A stretch of DNA of 64,000 nucleotides, taken from assembly GCA_942159475.1 (NCBI GenBank), contig OW804094.1:128884755-128948754 (forward strand). The letters run 5' to 3'. Shown here piece after piece: positions 12,160-24,959 of the stretch. Numbering within the stretch: position 1 is the stretch's first letter; every line of letters starts with the position of its first letter. Both the position numbers and the translations under genes were made by a program. The DNA comes from Sthenelais limicola (taxonomy: Eukaryota > Annelida > Polychaeta > Phyllodocida > Sigalionidae). Under the pieces are notes generated by a model. That model was not told where the DNA came from, searched no databases, and saw nothing but the letters and a program-made list of their open reading frames with translations.

Positions 12160-12236
12160 GACCTTCATTTACACAGAGTCCGAGTCCGCGAGTCCGGTCC
12201 GCCCCGTCGAGTCCGGTCCGCCTTTTACCACATACC

Positions 12237-15200
12237 CCCCAGGGTGACTAATCTGATAGTTGTGATGCAAACTTGTGTAGCGCACGTAATTATGCGGTAG
12301 ATCTATGTGGTCTGCGGTTATCATGTCCCAGACCCACTGAGGTGTTAACGGAGCGGTAACCTGCCACAGCTATCACCCAAGCGAGATAAGATTTATCACT
12401 GCTTAATTAAGAAAATTAAACATGCTCGCTTCAAGCAAGGAGTAAATATGTATATTCAAATTGTTTGAAGGCACCATTTAGACTAGCACTAAGTCCTATA
12501 TATTCACCCTACATATCCCAATGGCAATGGGCACATCAGGCTGGGGTGTTTTTGCTCCAGTGGAAGCAGCAATAACTCTAATATACTATTTTTAAGGTTT
12601 CGTTTTTAAACAATAAAAAATAAACACTTGCACAAAGTCTAGGCACCATTCAACACACTCTCAAAAAGTGAAATGAGGTATAGTAGGCTGAGTATGGTCT
12701 AACTTGCGTCTAATTACTCCGATATACTATCAATAATGGTTTATAATCGGACCTGAATAAACCCCAGGAGTGGCCATGGGATGACATAATGACTCAGACG
12801 TTAGATTTTCATGACCGATATACATGTAGGTCTATATATATGTAAAAGAAAGTTTTAATTCAGTTCATTTCCTTATGGCCCTTTTCAATACCCCCTTAAC
12901 ATCTTGGGAACTATGTTTTTAAAAGCAATAGACCGAAAAAAATAGCACCCTGGGGTACAAAACTACATCACTAGAAAATTTAACCCTTTAAAATAAGTGA
13001 CACAATGCCTGCGAGGGGTAAAACCTTCAGCTTGAACATGTTAAGGTCAAATCAAACCCCGCCTGTGTACTCACCTGGAAACCCAATTCAAATAGGGTTC
13101 TGCCAGGAATCGCTTCTGTGTCTACTCGGGACCAATTTTAGTTAGCAAACAAACCGAGAAAACACGATTGAATATAACCCAATCCATCACTTGGCCCACC
13201 ATAGCATTCAATCAAGGATGGCAAATTAGATATTTGAAACTGAACAAACTTTCAAAGGGATGAGATTATCAACCACGTGTGCAAATACGAGCAAACAGGG
13301 AAAAGCTAAGCGCGCATAAGCCATGATAAAAAGAGGGAATGCGCTAAGTCATGTAATGCATGGTGACCAACAATCGACACGCGCTTTGCAGCACGGTTTC
13401 TCAGCTATCTCAGTCGCGACTAGAGTTACGCTCTGAAATACTCTTGATGGAATTGAGATGACAGAGCAGAAAACAAACCTGAAACAAGAAGTGCCTTGAT
13501 GACCGAAGTCTAGGTCTAATATAGATGGCATAGAAGGGCGAAAGACAAGTCCCTGTTTATTTGCATAGGTACAAGAGTGTCATTTCGGCATGTCCCACCC
13601 AAGGGTTAGGATTCCCTCTTATTTGTGTTCCTACCCTGCCGCAGGCAGCCACAGTTAACAATACCAATACTTGTATTTATGGATCCCAGCATCTTGTTGT
13701 CCCTCATGGGCATACATCATAGCAGCGCAATAAATCTAGGGTAATTGGTGAACCCAGAACATAACACAGACCGGCGCTAGAGGGATGAGTTGAGTTCATA
13801 CTCCATGAACAAAGTATTAATTCCTTAATTAAAATGCTGAAGCAATACCTACATGGGGAGCGGCAGGTAGGGGAGGGAAGTGATAGCAATTTAGCAATAT
13901 TTGCAACACAATTGTCACGATTACTTGTGGAGTCTACTATCACAATAAAATGCGTAAAAATAGTTTTATAATTTTAATTGATGCTGATACAGAACACTGT
14001 CTTTGCACCCACAATACGTGTACGTCACGATTGCTGTGATCATTTTCATTATGAAGGGATTGCTCGAAGATTATTTCACAAATAGGATTTAATTAAATCC
14101 CAATTACGACCATTAATAACATGAACGTAACTCGAACCGATGTCTTATGGAAGAAGCACTGGTTTGGACTGTCATTGTTCCATGGGATTGCCATGGTATG
14201 TCTAAGTCTTATATCAACACCATTAATCTAGAGCTTGTATGCCCGTAGGCAGGTGGAGTCCTGCATTCGGTGTAACCAGCTGGTCACATGCCACACAAGG
14301 AAATAACACTCTTAGAAGCTGGACAATGGCCTCTTAGGTTGAAGTCAATAGTCTCCCCGTTACGCTGAAGTATTCCAAAGGGATATCGCAGTGCATGGCG
14401 CAAGCTTTGATTTAGACAATACTGTAATTGACAACGGCCAGCTTCTCCAATGTTGGATTTGTGCGCTTTCAGAACACTGCGTACTTAGGAAATATTTTCA
14501 TTGAAGTGCACATGTCCAAATGTGCACATGTCCAAATATATACAAAAGCATACATAAATTCCCCAAAAGACACGTCAGTTAGAGGGAATCGAATAAAAGC
14601 GGTAGGCAGGCCTCCAAATGCATAGATCACATACAAATGCATAGATCAAGGATACATTGACAGGGGCATATATATATAAAATAATTACGATTAAAGTTTG
14701 TGTATCTACAAATCAAGAGAGGGAAATTAATTGATTGTTGTTTTCGAATGGAAATATCCCTGTTTCTACATTCTTCTGAGAGGCTTTGATTTTCAATGAA
14801 AATGTCACCCCAAGATAAAACATAGAACCAAGTCTACTGTTACATCATCGGTTTTACGCAGAAGAAACATCGAATTTACCCATAATTTTCCTGCATTTCA
14901 AACCTGGCTGGGCCCACTCTTGTTTCCATATAATAGTATGCGTACGCTATTTGAATGGTTGGCAAGAAAAGAGGACCAATAGGAAATATTATGATTACTC
15001 CTATGTTATCATTGGCTCGAGCTTCCATATGACAACTCCATCCTCGGTTTTTTTCTCGGCCATTCCAGTAGCTTTGGTACTATCGTAAACTCGTAACTCC
15101 AGAGCAACATTTTATCTATTTCTAGTCGCCCACTTATTCTCGTTATTATATACCCGATATAGTAGTCTCTCAGTCGGCTCATGTATTCACAAAGGGGAAA

Positions 15201-18200
15201 TATCAAAGCGTTACGGTATCCAATATTAATCAAATAGAGGGATAATCAACACTTTTCAAATAAAAAACTGGTTTCTCTTATTAGATCCGTTCAAATGTTG
15301 ATATAAATGCATTATTAAAAATACATCTTCCTGATTACATAATCATATATGCTGAGGCTGCTGTATATATATACATATCTCTTAGCATGAGCTCACATTG
15401 TATCTATACCCCAAACCCTCTTAGCAATTCCAGCACACACCCTAGCCACTGCATGCAAATATTGTAGGCATGGCAGTTTTGACCATTGTTTTAGCATTCT
15501 CGTCAAAGTAAAGACAACAAGGGGAAACGTTTCCCTGCAATACTCACCACACATCAATAGGAAAATTTACTCCTCGTGACATTCTCATTCCATCCTGGGG
15601 TAGGTTGTGGGGCAACCAAATATACCATCCCAACTCCTGAATCACGACTTAGTTACCATGGATACCTATATTACACAATTATGTGGCTTTGGGCATCACG
15701 ACATATCCGGGCGATGCTACCAAATTGGCGTCCATTGGTCCTCCAGAGTTGTTCAGGAATAGGGGTCGAGCATAGTTCACCCTCTCCTTGTCATTTATCA
15801 GTTTGGAGCATCCATCTAACAATTTGCAGTTTTAACTGCATCTGTTATGGCAGGGAACACTCTATTCTGATCACTAAACGATATGCAGGCGGAAAGAGGT
15901 TGATACTATTCAAGTTAAATATCTTGAGTTCTGACTGATGTTTGGCCAGGTTCTTATCGTTCCACAGGTTCCTATCTTTCTGGGATACAGTAATACTCAT
16001 ACACACTCTATAGCGTGCCAACTATTCCATCCAGGTTGTACTTAATGTGCTGTATGGCTATGCAGTCTTGGTGCTGGCCGCACCCCGAGGTGTGTGTATG
16101 TGAATATAGTACCATTTACACCTGAGCAATGGAATTTCTCAGTTCACATGGAGGGAAATCCCCCCTTTAGAAATAGGTTTTTGTTTTATACAACACATGA
16201 TCCCCCAATCTCAGTATACACGTAATTCAAGCTGGAAACTAGAGAGACGGGTGTGTTCTCTGTAGCACTCGGTGATCAAGATAGTGGGCTTTTCAACACT
16301 AGCACATGCTACTAATCAGAGGGTGCAGTGCTTTTACTACCACCAGGAGATCTCCCGTGTACCTGTTAGGTGATGATTATGATGCTGGGGAAACCCAGGA
16401 AGGCTGCTTGAGGCGGTGACTGATGTGTTGATGCTGATGGTGAAACCAGCAGTTGTACCTGAAATCACTGAGGCCCCTAAGAACAACCCCCGTCTACCTG
16501 TTGCAGGAGCAGGGCAATTATCTATCCACCCATCCAAGTCCCGGACGTCCGGGGTAAGAAAAATGTGGATCCCTGGGGTACTGACTCCCATATCTCACTC
16601 CTTCTCTTTCTCAGTAGCTCTCTACCTGTACCGATCTCTGGCCCCATGAGTAACATTAATTTATGTATGATCCAGAATCGCCTCGAGGATTCTAACTACT
16701 ACCATGTACCATACCCAGCTTGGATATTAGGGAGGAGCCCTAACAAGCTCAATATTGTATGTGAGTAAAATATACACGTTCCACATGTCTCATGAATTCA
16801 TTCCATGATCAGTCGGGGTTTGGCTGTAACTGCTGCTTCACTCCTGGGGGTCATATATATAAAGGTTTCAAATTTCGTTTTCGTGAGCTTGTTAATTAAC
16901 CAAAACTTACAAAAGAAATTTATAAACGATATTTGTAAGAGTCGCAAAACCGTTTTCTTACCAAAACATAAGCAATGGATTGGAGGCAACTTGACAAGCC
17001 ATTGATGCCAACTGAGTGGGCACAAGAGCAAATTGTATTTGTTTTTCTGCCAACCGAGGAACATCAGAATACCATACTCTCGCTCTTCCGCGTACATCGC
17101 ACGATGTTAGACTCAATCATTAACACCCTTCTTTCTCATCTCCTCCTGATTCAACACAAATTCCCCCAGCTCAGCCTCTCGGCACGAATTGTCCCGTAAA
17201 CACCTGCCTGTCTGCTTCTACTCTAACTGTCCCAATGCATTTCAAATTGTTAAACTTCACACGAGCATGTGATCAAATATTAATATGAACATCCTTTGAA
17301 GTGGTCGGGATTTTTTTCTTCAGGTCTGAATCCTGAGTTGCTGTTGGAAATTCTATATTGGGGATTCATCTGCCTTGCAGCAAAAGAAATCGATCTATAT
17401 TGAGTGGTTTTATCACTGCTGGATCATCATTTATTGATCCCTTCCATGGTCCACTCCTCTGGAACAGAGGCGTGGTACGAGGAAGAGGCATGCCAGAGGT
17501 CAAAAAGCCACAGAAATGCCCGGGTTTATGAAGTGCTTTTGCTCTCCATTTTTCTTGGGACTGTTTCAGTGGGATATTTCAGAGTGAGAATTCCACCTAT
17601 TATCCTGGGTAATTTTTTTTAGATAATGACTGGTGTTTGAAGTGAATTTAAGTGTAATCTGGGCGTTGTCATGCCTAGAGTATGGATTTAGTTGATTTGC
17701 ACCCATGTGCTTTAACGAGTTCTTTAAATCTTCGGATTTCCCCATTACATCTCACAGCATGAGGAGACAGGGCGATGATGATGAATCATCAGATTTGACA
17801 AAATCAAGAGGATTGTGCGCAATTATCGCCAGCATTGGTAATCGATAGATGATAAAAGTATCCTATTCATAATTGCAGGCTCAAAATCATCACAATTTGA
17901 TTGATGCATTATTTTATTTAAATACACTAGATACACCCCATCAAGTCAGGGGGAATTTGATAGTGCTAAAATAAATGAAATATATTGCGTGTGCAGGCGT
18001 TATCTGACTATACGAAGAAGTATGTTCAAGTCTATATAGGTTTAACAATGCTGTGCTTTCTGAGGTGCATAAACCATGCTTCAACATGCACGCTGATATT
18101 ATATGTAGTTCTTTACAAACATATTAATACACAATTCTGGGCAATGATGAGTTGTTTGCTTTGCTAAATAAAACTGACTGTGGGTAGAGAGAATTCGTTG

Positions 18201-21200
18201 GAGGTTGGGTTTGAGTTCGGGGGGGGGGGGCGAAAGAAATGTTGAGTGTTAAGACACGACAAAAGACACGAGGTCACATATATATCATCTACTGTAGATT
18301 TCTTGTGGTAGTTTTACACCAGTTTAATGCTATGTGAAATGTGCTCCATGTCTGGATAAGACATTCAGAATCCAAATGAGTAGAGATATTGGTGATGCAG
18401 ATGTGGATAAAGTCCAAATGTGCTTTCTGACCTCCACTACATTTAGATCATTGTAATCACAGACATTGGTAACTACCTAACGACCTAGACACGTGGTATT
18501 TCTGGTTATATCTGATCTTATATTATGTTTACCAGGGAAAACAGAAATTCCATTCTATACATACATCATAATATGAAACATGAATACTGTACGTTTATGC
18601 ACTTTTACTATCAGCGTATATATAACTCATACATCAGGAGGGATAATTGAAACTATCAGAAAAGGAACATGTTTATTTAATATGTGCCAATGAGTCAGTT
18701 CTATATTTATATGAAGTTGCTGCGATTGGTTTCCGTCAATACAGGAACTTCTAAAACAGGTCACCTGTCATATGCAATCTTACATAAAAATATATATGCA
18801 GGGCACCGATGTCTCACCATATACATATTTTCATAAATAACAAAGCCGTCCCCTTTCTCAAACATAGAGGCTATTCACCACACGATAAGCAATTATTTAC
18901 AAATAATAAGCATAAGTAATATGTAGACAGCCGCATATAATTTGTGTCTGTGATTGTTGAAGCGCGATAAAGGATGGCTTCCTCTCAGTTACAATATAAA
19001 CACTTTTTGTGAAACAATCTGCCGTGATGAGGAAGGATGGTTGTGATAATAGGGGCACTGTCTGATGTAGTCTTTTTAGCATAGTACACATTGAACTATA
19101 ATCTACTACAATTCATTGCAATCAAATCACATATATGCAATCACGATCTTAACCTATAGTCAATATAATTTAATCTCCTACAAAAACAGAGTGACACTGA
19201 CAGGGGACTAGGAAAAAGGTCCTCAATATGTAACTACAGCTATGTAATATTCGACTTAGCATGATAGTAGTGTACGTATGGTATAAAGACCTAAACGATA
19301 TTCATCTCGTTTATTCTTATTTTCATTGTTTTTTCTTCTTCAATTACACTTTTAACAGGCAGTATTTCAAAAAGTTAACATTTTACATATTGACAAAAGG
19401 AGCTCTAGACAGCTTGTAGACGCGTCTATGCCTTACGAAATTTATGCAGATGCAAATTAGGATACATGTCGAATATGCGGTCAAAAAGATAAAGAGATGT
19501 GTAAATATGGTTTGATATGAGAACGATTAATACGGGGACAAATATATGGAACCCACTGGGACTCCATTGGAATTGAAATTGTATTGGGTTATAGTGTCAA
19601 ATAAATTAGTCTAAATCTAAAAGCATACAATGTCGATGCACTTACCTAATGGCACAAATGATCCCTGTTCAAAACAATCGTACTCCAATTATTCTGCTCG
19701 GCTTGACTGCATAGTAATACTTTTAAAGGCATCGATACCAGTCAAATTTATTGACGAGTACGTGTTTTCAATGGTTCCAGTTTGCAGTATATAGCTGTAG
19801 CTAACACATATGTTCAGCTCCTATAGAATCGTCGCAAGGAACTGGCTGAGAAGATGGTTGATCCCAGTCTCTGGTGCCAGGGCGTGGAGCCTGCACCTAG
19901 AAAAACACACCAGAATGGCACCTAAGATTGCAGGACACGATATAGGCTTTCCAAAAGTTCCAGGGGTTCTTTTATTTGAGTTAACACAATACAAGATACG
20001 CTTATAGCATTGGAGGAAACTGCAATGATATAGGTTCCTTATAGCATTGGATGGTATCTCACATTTTCCCTACCACACCAAACCCATGCAGTTCATCTAT
20101 CTATTTGCTCATGGCCAAATACGAGCTTTTTTTAATTCTTAGTCATAAATAAATGCAAATTTACTCAAGATAAGATAGAGAACCATGTAAAACGCACTGA
20201 GACAAATGCAAACAGCCAGTCAGCTATAGGGGCTGAGTTTTAGCACTGAATCACCGAGTAGTAGAATGTATCAATTAAATTTGAGCCAGGATAATCATTT
20301 CTGCAAATCGCTGCTAGAGACATCTAACTCTTCCTGATGCGCTGTTTGTTGCTTCCGATTGATATCATTATCTCAATACATCAAATAGTAACAAGAGCCT
20401 CAGATAATGGGACATGCTCAAATGGACAAGCTATTGTTTGCTTTTGGGGGAACACATGTGCTTTGGATTAAAAGTCGAATCGGTATTAATATGAACCATT
20501 GGTTCGGGGACCCCATGCATCATATTTCAAGATATTATGTGTGCCTGGACCGACTCGCATAATGTTATTGGCCTTGATTCCCAAAGGACGAGGCCATAAT
20601 ATTGTTTTAGTTTACAAGTCTACTTTTACACATATCCATGGTAAAACACCCTGTCGCCTGGGAACATATCCACCGCATTCACTCGATGCTGTATACCTAG
20701 GGAAATGTTCATGCGATGACATGTCAAAGCATGCAGCATGTATAAATATGAAGGAGCCTGACAGCTGACTTCCCATCAGTCTAAACTATATACCGTAGTG
20801 TGTTCACTAGGACAGCATCCTTTCGATAAGAAAAAAAGGGCCAGAAAAACAGTTAGAAGCTCGGGCAGGAGGGAAAAAACCCATAAGAAAACAACATACG
20901 ATGGGACTTATTCATATCAATAGGGGCTAGTCCCCTGAGATAGAGCGCTGGCAAAATACGATAGCCCCTCTCCTCCTAAACTTTAGGTACGGGGAAGACG
21001 GTCATGAAAAGACTGCAGTTACTTCTTAAATGTGTCTGGGTATATTCTGCTTGATGACAGAAACTAAATTTAGGGAGGTCTCTGCGCTTTGTTGACCTGT
21101 TAGTGATAAGTGAAAAAGATCTCCCCATGGGATGTTTAGATACCTTGTTGTTGGGAGCCTACAGTGACTGAGGCTATGCATTTCTTTAGAACTGAAATGG

Positions 21201-24200
21201 CTAGCAAATCATATAAGAGATGCAGTGATCATACACAATTTCTCCTATGTAATACGTACATTTATGTAGAACTGAAATGGACAGAAATTCCGATAAGTGA
21301 AGCAGTGACTATACTTCAACTGTCACGCAATTTCTCCTATATATAATGCGAAATGTGGGTATTTTTAGCTATAGATCCCAAGTCTTGATCTTGCGATGCA
21401 TTCTTAGTAGGACATCAGAACTGTTTACTGAAGGGATCAAGAAGGACAGAAACCTGAAGCAGTGTGAATCACTCGAGGGTTTGGGCGCATCAGGGTACAT
21501 CCATGGAAAGGACTTCTCCCAATACAAAGCATACCAGCACCCGAAACCCTCCCTGGATCCAAAAGCCCAGGGTTCCAAGCCTCCCACTCTCTTAACGGTC
21601 CTTTAAACACACCACTTCTAATGTTTGTTTCGTGTTATATCGCTGGGGGTCCAACATGCATCAGAGTTTAATGAAACTGCATGCACCCGATTATAATATC
21701 TCACGCTAACATCCATGCATGCCAATACCTGCATGACCGGGGATTTACATTAGTATTCAATTGTATTTTATACGAAGAAAGCTCATGGGATGCGTGATTG
21801 GGAAATTGATATTCTTAAACCATTCTTCCGCGTCCGATTACCATAATATTAATCGAACAACATATATAGCCTAATGCGCCCCACTGCCGCTCTTTTCTAC
21901 ATGTACACGAATCAGCTTAGTCATGGACATAAGTATTTTGAGACACAACATGCAATTAAGCATGTCCACAATTGAATGCATTTGGAGTCTATTGGCAGTG
22001 ATTGCAAGAACAAGAAACTTTTATCTTTTTTAAACTAAGGAAGTGGCACAAGGTATTATTCTCACGGCTGTGACATTGAAAACGGTCTAATGATCCAATC
22101 TACCCCTTTTGTTAGGATCACTCCCGCCCCTCTCATAGCTGAAGGTAATCGAAAAATGTCCATGGATGGCCTTGTGTCAATTCCCCTCGTCCCAATTCTT
22201 TGCTGGTAGTAGAAAGATGAGTCATCATGTAATGATGGGTTGTGGCTCTACTATCCACTACAATACACAGAGGTGCACCCCGTACCTGCAACCCACATAG
22301 GTTCAGAAAATGCTGAGACAATAAAACTGTGCCTAGGTCATGTTGTCAAAATAAGTAAACATAGGCCTATAGCCTTTAGGCCTTCCTGGATATAATATAG
22401 GATGGTACATACTTTGTGCTGGTACCGTAGGAAGAAAATATAAGGGTTATTTTTATACACATGGCTATATTACTCAGCAGTTGATTTATTGGAAAGTACA
22501 TGGTCTAGTACTCTACCTGTAATGCCAGGCATTTCACCTGATATAATGATCTGAGTACGCATGCATGATTCACTCCGATATCTTTATGGCCATGATTGAG
22601 CCAGCTAATTAGAAAGAACAGCTTAATCGAGGATTGTTTCTATAGCTGGCTAATTTAAGTAACGGTGCAGTGTGGCTATGAGCACCAAATGTGTTCGCCA
22701 AGTCGATCAACACTGCCCCTCCCCCTCCCCCCCCCCCCCCCCCACCACACACACACACTTGATCTAAGTGGGTTTACATACAAAGCAACCAACCCTTTGC
22801 CCGGTAATATACCACGGATCCAATGTAAGAAACGTACTCAGTTACCGCCAGTTTATAGCCAGACCTATAAATCATATTCATATGTCTCAGTAGGCAAGGA
22901 GTAAGTATCCAGGCTAATATACTCCACTGATCAATACAAGAAACTAGACATGAACATATAACTACAAGCTACTACACACTTCCTCCACCCACAGGACCCT
23001 ATCCCATTCATTATAATGTATAATTGTGAAACAATCAGGTTAACTTTAAAAGCCCACGTGCTTGCTGTTGTACTGACATCTTATCGAATCAATAACAGCG
23101 TGAAAATGTGGGTAAAACTAGGTGGATGTGAAACATGGTGAATTACAGAGTTAGTAGCGGAAATAAGTATTATAAGAACAGGACAAAAATGCACCTTTGA
23201 TAAGTAATGCCAGGATAAAATACAGCGATGGGGAAATGGACAGCCTGGTCAGTGGGTGCAGATCTGGCCAATGTAGGGTTGACTAGACGTTCAAGTTCAG
23301 TGTAGGCTCCACTAATATTTACCTGTCCTCAGCCACGCAGTCGCTTCTTGGTGGTATTAGTAATCCTCTGGGTTGACAGATAAATACACCGCTAACGTGA
23401 GTGTGAAGTTCCCATGTTATGGTCCCTCTCTTTTTAGTCTTTGTAGGTTGAACTAGATTCTAGAGCATCCATCCCTCAGAGAACATGATCAGACTCAAAG
23501 CGAAAATTGCAGGGCCCTTTTTCTTATGACCAGGCCTACACCACACAATCGCTTACACACGGTTGAATACTGAACGTACAAAACCTCTCTATGTCTGCTC
23601 TTTCACTCGGGTAATTTTCCGATGGCTGGTCGCCAAAAGAGTCCACTAAAAGACTATTTGTTAAGGGTCTGTGGAGGTTGTACGGCCCCGGCGGCTGGCG
23701 TAGTTTTTCCCGGCCGAGGTGGCTGTGACTGGCCGCGTCCTACAAGACTTATCCCGGTAGTGAGAGGTGGTTGACTGGGGTTGGAAAACGGGGACAGGAC
23801 TCCAGTGTGCGCTATGAAACTCTCCACGGCTTGCCACTCCACCCCCACACCAACAGGGATAATGAAACGTAGACTTGCAGCAGTTATTTGCTGAAGGGAT
23901 TTGGACATACACAGGGGCGACAGGGAATGCATACAGACTCAATAGCACGCCAATATTCTAGCGAAATGGTTTAACAATTATAAGGGTTATATAGGGTTTC
24001 AGTAAAAACAATAATGAAAATAACGAACCCATTCAGAATAAGCTGATTGCAGCTTTAATCAAATATGATTCACACACTCACATTATTGTTTTAAGCTCAA
24101 ATCTTAAGCGTATTATACAGGCAGATGGTTTAAAATGATGTTAAACAACTGCTTCTTTTTTCAGAATTGATTTGGACCTTATAGTTTAAATTCTAGATAG

Positions 24201-24841
24201 ATTGATACAACGATTCTTTATTGTACCATCAAATTGTCCAAAATGTAATACATCTCTGAACTTATATACTGTCTCACCACGTGTGCTTTGATTTAAATTG
24301 TTTGGATCCTTTATTAGCCAGGGGTATGCGCAAAAACAGTCTCTCCTCATTCACGCTTTGAAATCCAAAGCATTGTACGTTTGAACAAAGCAACATTATG
24401 TCAGGAAGTAGACCCACACTTAAACAATGCCATCTGTCAACTTCTGGTGTCAAGGCAATACATAGTTCTGTCCCAGGACTCACTTACAGGTCTCTAATAT
24501 ACCGAAGGCTTAGAGAAAGGCAACCCTTGGGCTATTGTTACATTGCTTGTGTTTAAATTGAAAATATTGTGTAAACTACATAAGCATGTATAATGCACCA
24601 AAAGTTACAGGCATCTATAATCTATAGGGAGCCCAGTGCAACATTATGAACATTCTGAAGCTGACCAATGACTGACCCATATAGTTCACACTGTGACCCG
24701 AATAGAATTAGGAGTGTCAACACACGAACAACTCCATCAATCACAGCCATAAGGTACTCCGTGAGCTTCGGAGTGCTCTGGACCTCCCTCCTCCCCTCTC
24801 CATGTCTCCCTTCTATACCATCAGTACCCCCCCCCCCCCCC
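12237..24841. other. 12.6-kb non-genic stretch
   Basis: No exon recognised. Open frames of 60-120 codons (for example 15576-15938 plus, 16337-16591 minus, 16798-17097 minus, 23654-23948 minus) have no identifiable domain and often overlap frames on the other strand. 23654-23948 and 16337-16591 are more GC-rich than their surroundings and could be unrecognised exons. Also present are poly-G at 18221-18230, poly-C at 22728-22743 and the tandem duplication at 21187-21347. Confidence 0.45.
21187..21347. repeat. Imperfect 80-bp tandem duplication
   Basis: TAGAACTGAAATGG, then GCAGTGA, CAATTTCTCCTAT and TAAT occur in the same order from 21187 and again from 21267. The second unit has an extra ACTTCAACTGTCACG. 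Confidence 0.7.
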
Positions 24842-24959
24842 AGCCTCCCTAAAGGACAACCTCATGTATAAGGAGTCAGGAAGGTCAGGGATCAAACCTA
24901 CAATCTCAGGCCTTGACCTCGCAAGACAAGCAAACATGGTTATCATTACACCGCCGCCC
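24842..24959 (-). mobile_element. tRNA-derived SINE-like fragment
   Basis: On the minus strand GGGCGGCGGTGTAATGATAA resembles a tRNA-like head with an A box. GGTTTGATCCC (plus 24888-24898) is close to the B-box consensus GGTTCGANTCC, at tRNA-like spacing. It does not fold as an intact tRNA, so a SINE head is the best reading. The 3' extent toward 24842 is a guess. Confidence 0.4.

Larger units (their letters stand above)
8170..12236. mobile_element. 4.07-kb element or nest bounded by about 60-bp terminal inverted repeats
   Basis: The left end, GGTATGTGGTAAAAGGCGGA and onward to about 8235, reappears inverted at about 12176-12236 with few differences. Each end carries two or three copies of GGCGGAC(T/C)CGGACT. 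The interior holds a second inverted-repeat element (8892-10690), a minisatellite, a fold-back repeat and a MITE, so it is either a large non-autonomous DNA transposon or a nest of insertions. I see no transposase frame and no target-site duplication. Confidence 0.6.
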
